From Amia ocellicauda (taxonomy: Eukaryota > Chordata > Actinopteri > Amiiformes > Amiidae): DNA of 64,000 nucleotides. Of this stretch, positions 59,301-64,000 are shown piece by piece. The DNA lies in NCBI RefSeq assembly GCF_036373705.1, contig NC_089867.1:28082612-28146611 (forward strand), written 5' to 3'. A program made the translations under genes and the position numbers. Position 1 is the stretch's first letter; every line of letters starts with the position of its first letter. The notes beneath the pieces are model-generated. The model was not told the origin of the DNA. It worked only from the letters and a program-made list of their open reading frames with translations, and did not search any database.

Positions 59301-60620
59301 TTGGCCCTGAATTCTTTTGTTGTCTTCTACGACATAAACTGCTTAAATAACTGGTCAATATTAATCCGTTTCCACTGATTTATGCACAAGAGGTAACCTT
59401 GCACAAATCCTGACACAGAAAATGGAAGACAGAACTGTGCAATAATAGAACGGAGGTTAAAGGGAAGTGGGGAGGAGTGCGGTGTAGCGCCCAGAACAAG
59501 GACTCGGTATTCGGTGAATATGTTAAAACCAAACACTTTATTACGGCAAACAATGTGTCTATGATAACAAAATCAATCATTTCCATCAATTATACAGATA
59601 GCATAAGATAATATAATTTACTACTTATTAATACTGATATTCAAACATGATAGCAATGTTGGCTGCACTGAAATGTCATGTATTTTGTGTATAGAGAGAT
59701 ATAGATGTAGAAATGTTTACTTTAAAAATAACTTGACACTGAATACACATTCAAATCAATGTCATAATTAAATTCAAAGAATATAGATTATACAATTAAA
59801 ATAAAAACTTTTGGCAACACTTAATATTGGCATATTTAAATTCATAGAACCTAAACTAGAGGCACATAACTTATCAAACACCATATACTAATTAAAATGA
59901 GTTTAGCACCAAATACACATTCAAATACAGTAATCCCTCGGGATATGCAAGAGTTGTGTTCTTGAAAAACTTAATGTAGACGAGAATCGCTTGACTCTGG
60001 GAGCATCATCACAAAACGCACTATGGAAATGTGATATGCTTTACTCAGGCAACATATTTTATACACCAATTACAATTAAGGTAACAAGATTAAAGATTCT
60101 TCAATCAATACTTTATACATCACCATATTCAGCGAATATTTATTAAATTAGCACTAAATATTAAATTAAGATCAAAGAATCTTAATCATTAACATCAATC
60201 AAGGCTATTAGGCCACCTGGAGCTCATTTTCAAGGCTCTTGAACTTGTACTTTACTTAAATGGACTCCACTGTCCAAGTCTTGCTTGCACCTCTATCATG
60301 TTACCACCCCCTTTAGTCCCATGGTTGCAGCTCCTCGCTTTGTATCCCTTTTAATCAGTTGCACAATTTAAAAGTCAAATGTAAGGAAATTATGACTTCA
60401 AATAAGGGTTCAATTAATTAAATGAGAGCTTGGTTGGAATGAAAACGAAAAGGGAGGGGGCTCCTCCAGGACCAGCGCTGAGAACCACGGTTTTAGTGGA
60501 AGGTAAAATTTCTGGGTAGGAAGATCATTCATTTCAAGGGATTTCAGGAGAAAAAGAATACGTGTGGTTACAAATTGCATTACACAGAATTACACAGAAC
60601 TTCGGTGGAACTTTTCTTTC
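56398..60620. other. Intergenic AT-rich DNA
   Basis: No gene recognised over 4.2 kb. A pogo/Tigger-like end (acagtaatccctcgggatat) lies at about 59931. Short open frames (57431-57652 plus, 59327-59589 minus) have no family resemblance. Confidence 0.4.
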
Positions 60621-60849
60621 AGAGCTCTAGTCCAGCGGTGACCAACCCTGTTCCTGGAGAGCTGCAATCCTGCAGGTTTTCCAGATATATCTAAATCGCC
60701 AATCATTGGATACCATAAACACAGGGACGTTTTGCCTAATTAAGTCCCACAATTGTTCCAATTAAGCAGTTAACAACCTGGATAGAACAAAAACTTCAGA
60801 CCCTGTAGCTCTCTATGACCAGAGTTAGCCACCGCTGGACTAGAGCTTT
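60621..60849. repeat. MITE with about 55-bp inverted ends
   Basis: Left end agagctctagtccagcggtg, right end reverse-complemented aagctctagtccagcggtgg. Further inward ccctgttcctggagagctgc and its worn partner also pair. 229 bp, ending 76 bp from the zinc-finger stop codon. Confidence 0.8.
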
Positions 60850-60925
60850 GAAAGCAAAATTCCATGTAACTAATTCTATAGCAATGGGACAATATCTTTG
60901 ACTCTGGCATTGTAGGTTCGCAGCA

Positions 60926-63033
60926 TCACGGTCCCTCTCTCGTGTGGATTCCATGGTGCAACTCAAGGCTCTCTGACTCACCGAGACTCTCCCCACGCAG
61001 AGCACTGCTATATGGCACCTCTCCAGTGTGGAGGAGCAGGTGGTTATCAAGCTCAGATGATTCAATGAAACTCTTCTCACACTGACTACAGTTATATAGT
61101 CTCTTTTCTGTGTGAATTCTGTAATGTACTTTCAATCGCTGTGACGTAATGAAACCCTTCCCACACCTGTCACAGCAGTGAGGTCTCTCTCCAGAGTGAA
61201 TTTTCTGGTGTGACTTAAGGTACCCTGATAGGGAGAAACTCTTCCCACACTGGTCACAGCTGTAAGGCCTCTCCCCCGTGTGGATCCTCTGGTGAGACTT
61301 CAGGCTCCATGACAGGCTGAAGCTCTTCCCGCATTGAGCGCAGCGGTGTGGTCTCTCTCCGGTGTGGATTTGCAGATGTTTATTGAGCTGTGATGAATTA
61401 GTGAAACTCTTCCCACACTGGCTGCAGCTGTACGGTTTCTCTCCTGTGTGAGTTCGGTAATGAACTTTCAGGTGTCCCGACGCAGTGAAACCCTTCCCAC
61501 ACCGGTCGCAGCGGTACGGGCGCTCTCCTGTATGCATGCCCATGTGCTTCTTCAGCTTGGAGGAATGGGTGAAACTCTTCTCACATTGAGAACAATTATG
61601 TAGTTTCTTTTCACTATGAATCTGGAAATGTATCTTCAATCGTTGTGACGTGATGAAGCTCTTCCCGCACTGAGCACAGCAGTACGGCCTCTCCCCCGTG
61701 TGGATCCTCTGGTGCAGCTTAAGATTCCCCGACTGGCTGAAGCTCTTCCCGCACTGAGCACAGCTGTACGGTCGCTCTCCGGTGTGGATGCGCAGGTGCT
61801 TGTTGAGCCGTGATGAATAAATGAAGCTCTTCCCACACTGGCTGCAATGATATGGTCTCTCTCCGGTGTGGATTCGATAATGTTCTTTCAGGTTTCCAGA
61901 TTTGGTGAAACCCTTCCCACACTGGTCACAGGTGAAGAGCGGCTCTCCTGTGTGGATCCTCTGGTGTAGTTTAAGGCTCCATAGCTCACTGAAGCTCTTC
62001 CCGCACTGAGCGCAGCTGTACGGCCTCTCTCCGGTGTGGATGCGCAGGTGCTTATTCAGAGGTGATGAATTAGTGAAGCTCTTCCCACACTGATTGCAGC
62101 GGTACGGCCTCTCTCCGGTGTGAATGCGGTAATGGTCCTTCAGACTTCCTGATGTAGTGAAGCTCTTCCCACACTGGTCACACCTGTATGGCCGCTCCCC
62201 TGTGTGGATCCTCTGGTGTAACTTCAGGCTCCCTGACTGGCTGAATCTTTTCCCGCACTGAGCGCAGCAGTATGGCTGCTCCCCGGTGTGGATGCGGTGG
62301 TGGATTTTGAGATGCTGAGCCGTTCTGAAGCTCTTCCCACACTGCACACAGTAATTACAGTCCTCAGCGTCTCCACTCAACTCTGCTGTGTTTGTGTTCA
62401 CAGTCAGAGGGCAACAAGTACTGAAGGTCTTACTTCCGTGTTGTAATGACAGTCTCTGCACCCTGACTGAGCAAGGCCGCATGAACTCCTGAAGAGGAAT
62501 CTTCTGTTCGGGCTGATGTCCTCTGCTTTCCTCTCCATATTGCTCCAACGGGGCGATATGTAGCTCAGTACTTGGGTCCTCATGTTTAATAGACTGTGGC
62601 TCAATCTCTGTCTTATGAGTTATAGGATTCAACAGGATATCGTGTGTATTTGTGTGAAGAGATCCTATAGAAGGTCCATGCAGTCCATTATGATGATACT
62701 GGGGTTTAACGTGAAGGATCTCTGGGTCAGTGTGTGGCTCTGAAACATTAACGGTTTCCAGCTCATTCAGCTCGACTTCTGTGAACTCCACTTTAATGAT
62801 AGATCCAAGCTGATCAATATTTTCTGCAATGTTCCCTTGATCCAGATTCTCAAGTCCCTCTCTTCTGTACTCTGATCCTGCCGGATTGTGTCTTTGTGTA
62901 TCATGCTCAAATCCTGGCTGCAGTGCACTGAGCTCCTCCACACTGTGACTGGAGTCGCACTCCTCCTTGCAGTGTTGATGGCCAGTGTGAATGCTTTCCC
63001 CACTGTCACGGAGAGCACTGGACCCCACAGCTC
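60926..63033 (-). CDS. C2H2 zinc-finger protein, terminal exon (5' partial)
   Basis: A nuclear DNA-binding protein, presumably a transcriptional regulator. The exon opens after the acceptor tctcatctctacag (63034 and up) with GAVGSSALRDSG; the open frame reaches back to an ATG at 63106 (726 codons), but that part looks intronic. About 225 residues of acidic, Glu/His-rich sequence without a KRAB, SCAN or ZAD domain precede 17 tandem 28-residue fingers (about 62356-60945). Fingers 1-16 keep C2H2 spacing with TGERPY-type linkers, except SEKKL and TEKRL. Finger 17 (YSSALRGESLGESESLELHH) has lost both cysteines. Fingers follow a repeating three-type order. Belongs to the large fish zinc-finger expansions; the orthologue is not assigned. 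Upstream exons are not visible to 64000. Confidence 0.9.
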
Positions 63034-63654
63034 CTGTAGAGATGAGACAACATACTGTTAGCAGCTCCAGTACTACAGTGCAGTCCCACAATAGAGCTAA
63101 AATCATAGGTGCCTGTTAGACCTGCAAACGTAACAACATCCCACAAAAGTAATACAAATCTGCAGCTTTTAATGTAATAACCCCACTAACGTAATACGTT
63201 TTGCAGGGATTTGTTAGATTTGCAGGAAGGTGAAAATCTTCAGCTTTCAAAATTGTAATAACTTCCCACAAATGTAATACATCACTAATATAATCAAAAT
63301 CTGCAGTTTATACAAGTTGCTAACTCTAAATGTCTTTAACAGCTAATGACATTTTCTTCCCACATATTCTTGTCCTTTACATTCTTGCCTGTTTAGACTG
63401 TTTAGCTTTTGAATGGGCTGGACCTGGCCAGACTGGGGGCAAAAAGATGACCATGAAAGGCCAATCTTTAGGTTTATCGGCCAACATGCATATCAAACTA
63501 TTTCCTTCCGTCTCTTTACTGAGAAGCTCACAGCACTGAATGTCAGGTACAGTATTTTCAATACGTTTCCAATTTCATAAATCTCAACATAATGCAGAGC
63601 TAATGACTACAGTGTATCTTGTTATTATTGTAATCAAGACATAATATAGTAGAT

Positions 63655-63795
63655 ATGCCTTCTGCCTGGCGTCCCGTCCTGGGTGTATTCCTGCCTTGCG
63701 CCATATGCCTGCTGGGATCGGCTCCGGCTTCCCCGCGACCCTCACTAGGATAAGCGGTTTTGAAGATGGATGGATGGATGGATGGATGGATGGAT
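63655..63795 (+). repeat. SINE-like repeat with (TGGA)n tail
   Basis: Contains tggcgtcccgtcctgggtgt, gctgggatcggctccggctt and cactaggataagcggttttg, then a TGGA microsatellite at 63767-63794. This motif order is that of a very common fish repeat. Confidence 0.8.
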
Positions 63796-63929
63796 ATGCC
63801 TTCCTGTAATTGATTGAGGAGACACAGTTTGTGGCTTTTAAACTTGACTCCCTTAATGTATTATTCTTACTCCAGATTTGTATAGTATAACTGCAAACTA
63901 TGTCACCATTTCCCATATTATTATCAATT

Positions 63930-63975
63930 TACTTAGCAGACACTCTTACCCAGTGCAAATTACAGTTTAAGCAAA
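63930..63975 (-). repeat. L2-like tail, inverted
   Basis: acttagcagacactcttacccagtgcaaattacag is the reverse complement of the L2-like 3' end. Tail only. Confidence 0.5.
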
Positions 63976-64000
63976 ATACAAACGTTTCAAAAATAATCAG

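Larger units (their letters stand above)
63034..64000. other. Upstream intron of the zinc-finger gene, repeats
   Basis: 63112-63330 has a worn internal repeat (gtaataacttcccacaaatg and gtaacaacatcccacaaaag). 63655-63795 is a fish SINE-like element with a TGGA tail. 63930-63975 is an inverted L2-like tail. No upstream coding exon recognised. Confidence 0.45.

Noticed and set aside
63767..63794. Regular short repeats as a CRISPR-like array
   Set aside because: A TGGA microsatellite at the end of a SINE-like repeat, without spacers; the genome is eukaryotic.
1..64000. Search for endogenous retroviruses, tRNA and rRNA genes
   Set aside because: No LTR pairs, gag-pol motifs, tRNA boxes in proper spacing or rRNA sequence were recognised by eye.

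Overview
The window is nuclear DNA from a vertebrate, most likely a ray-finned fish. It holds intron-split genes with GT/AG junctions, vertebrate-only gene families, CpG-rich promoters, fish-type Tc1 transposons, L2-like and other LINE fragments, fold-back MITEs and microsatellites. The species cannot be fixed from the sequence. The long first intron of C1QTNF12 (about 21.5 kb) and the heavy load of old repeats would fit a non-teleost or early-branching ray-finned fish, but that is a guess.

Layout. 825-32159 (minus): C1QTNF12 (FAM132A/CTRP12/adipolin), a secreted collagen-C1q adipokine. I rebuilt six coding exons with consistent splice phases; the last coding exon is not visible and probably lies past the left edge. 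Intron 1 carries LINEs, MITEs and unexplained GC-richer stretches. 32-39.5 kb: repeat-rich intergenic DNA with a LINE endonuclease fragment, a decayed Tc1 element and a 308-bp fold-back. 39701-40693 (minus): B3GALT6, an intact single-exon Golgi galactosyltransferase of the glycosaminoglycan linker pathway. 42.6-44.3 kb: two CpG-rich blocks, likely promoters. 45868-52848 (plus): SDF4 (Cab45), a six-EF-hand Golgi-lumen calcium protein, complete in six coding exons (355 aa). 55.3-56.4 kb (minus): a Tc1 transposase with an intact DDE triad, cut off at a TG microsatellite. 60926-63033 (minus): the terminal exon of a C2H2 zinc-finger gene with 16 intact fingers and one ruined finger.

The three named genes form a known vertebrate block (SDF4-B3GALT6-C1QTNF12, human 1p36.33). 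SDF4 and B3GALT6 keep their head-to-head arrangement, while C1QTNF12 appears flipped relative to human. All three products work in the secretory pathway, but nothing in the sequence shows joint control.

I found no CRISPR array, operon, tRNA or rRNA gene, and no clearly new molecular system. The least ordinary signals are the three-finger higher-order repeat in the zinc-finger exon, several fold-back elements, a 1.27-kb DNA transposon in SDF4 intron 1 with a decayed hammerhead-like core, and the orientation change of C1QTNF12.
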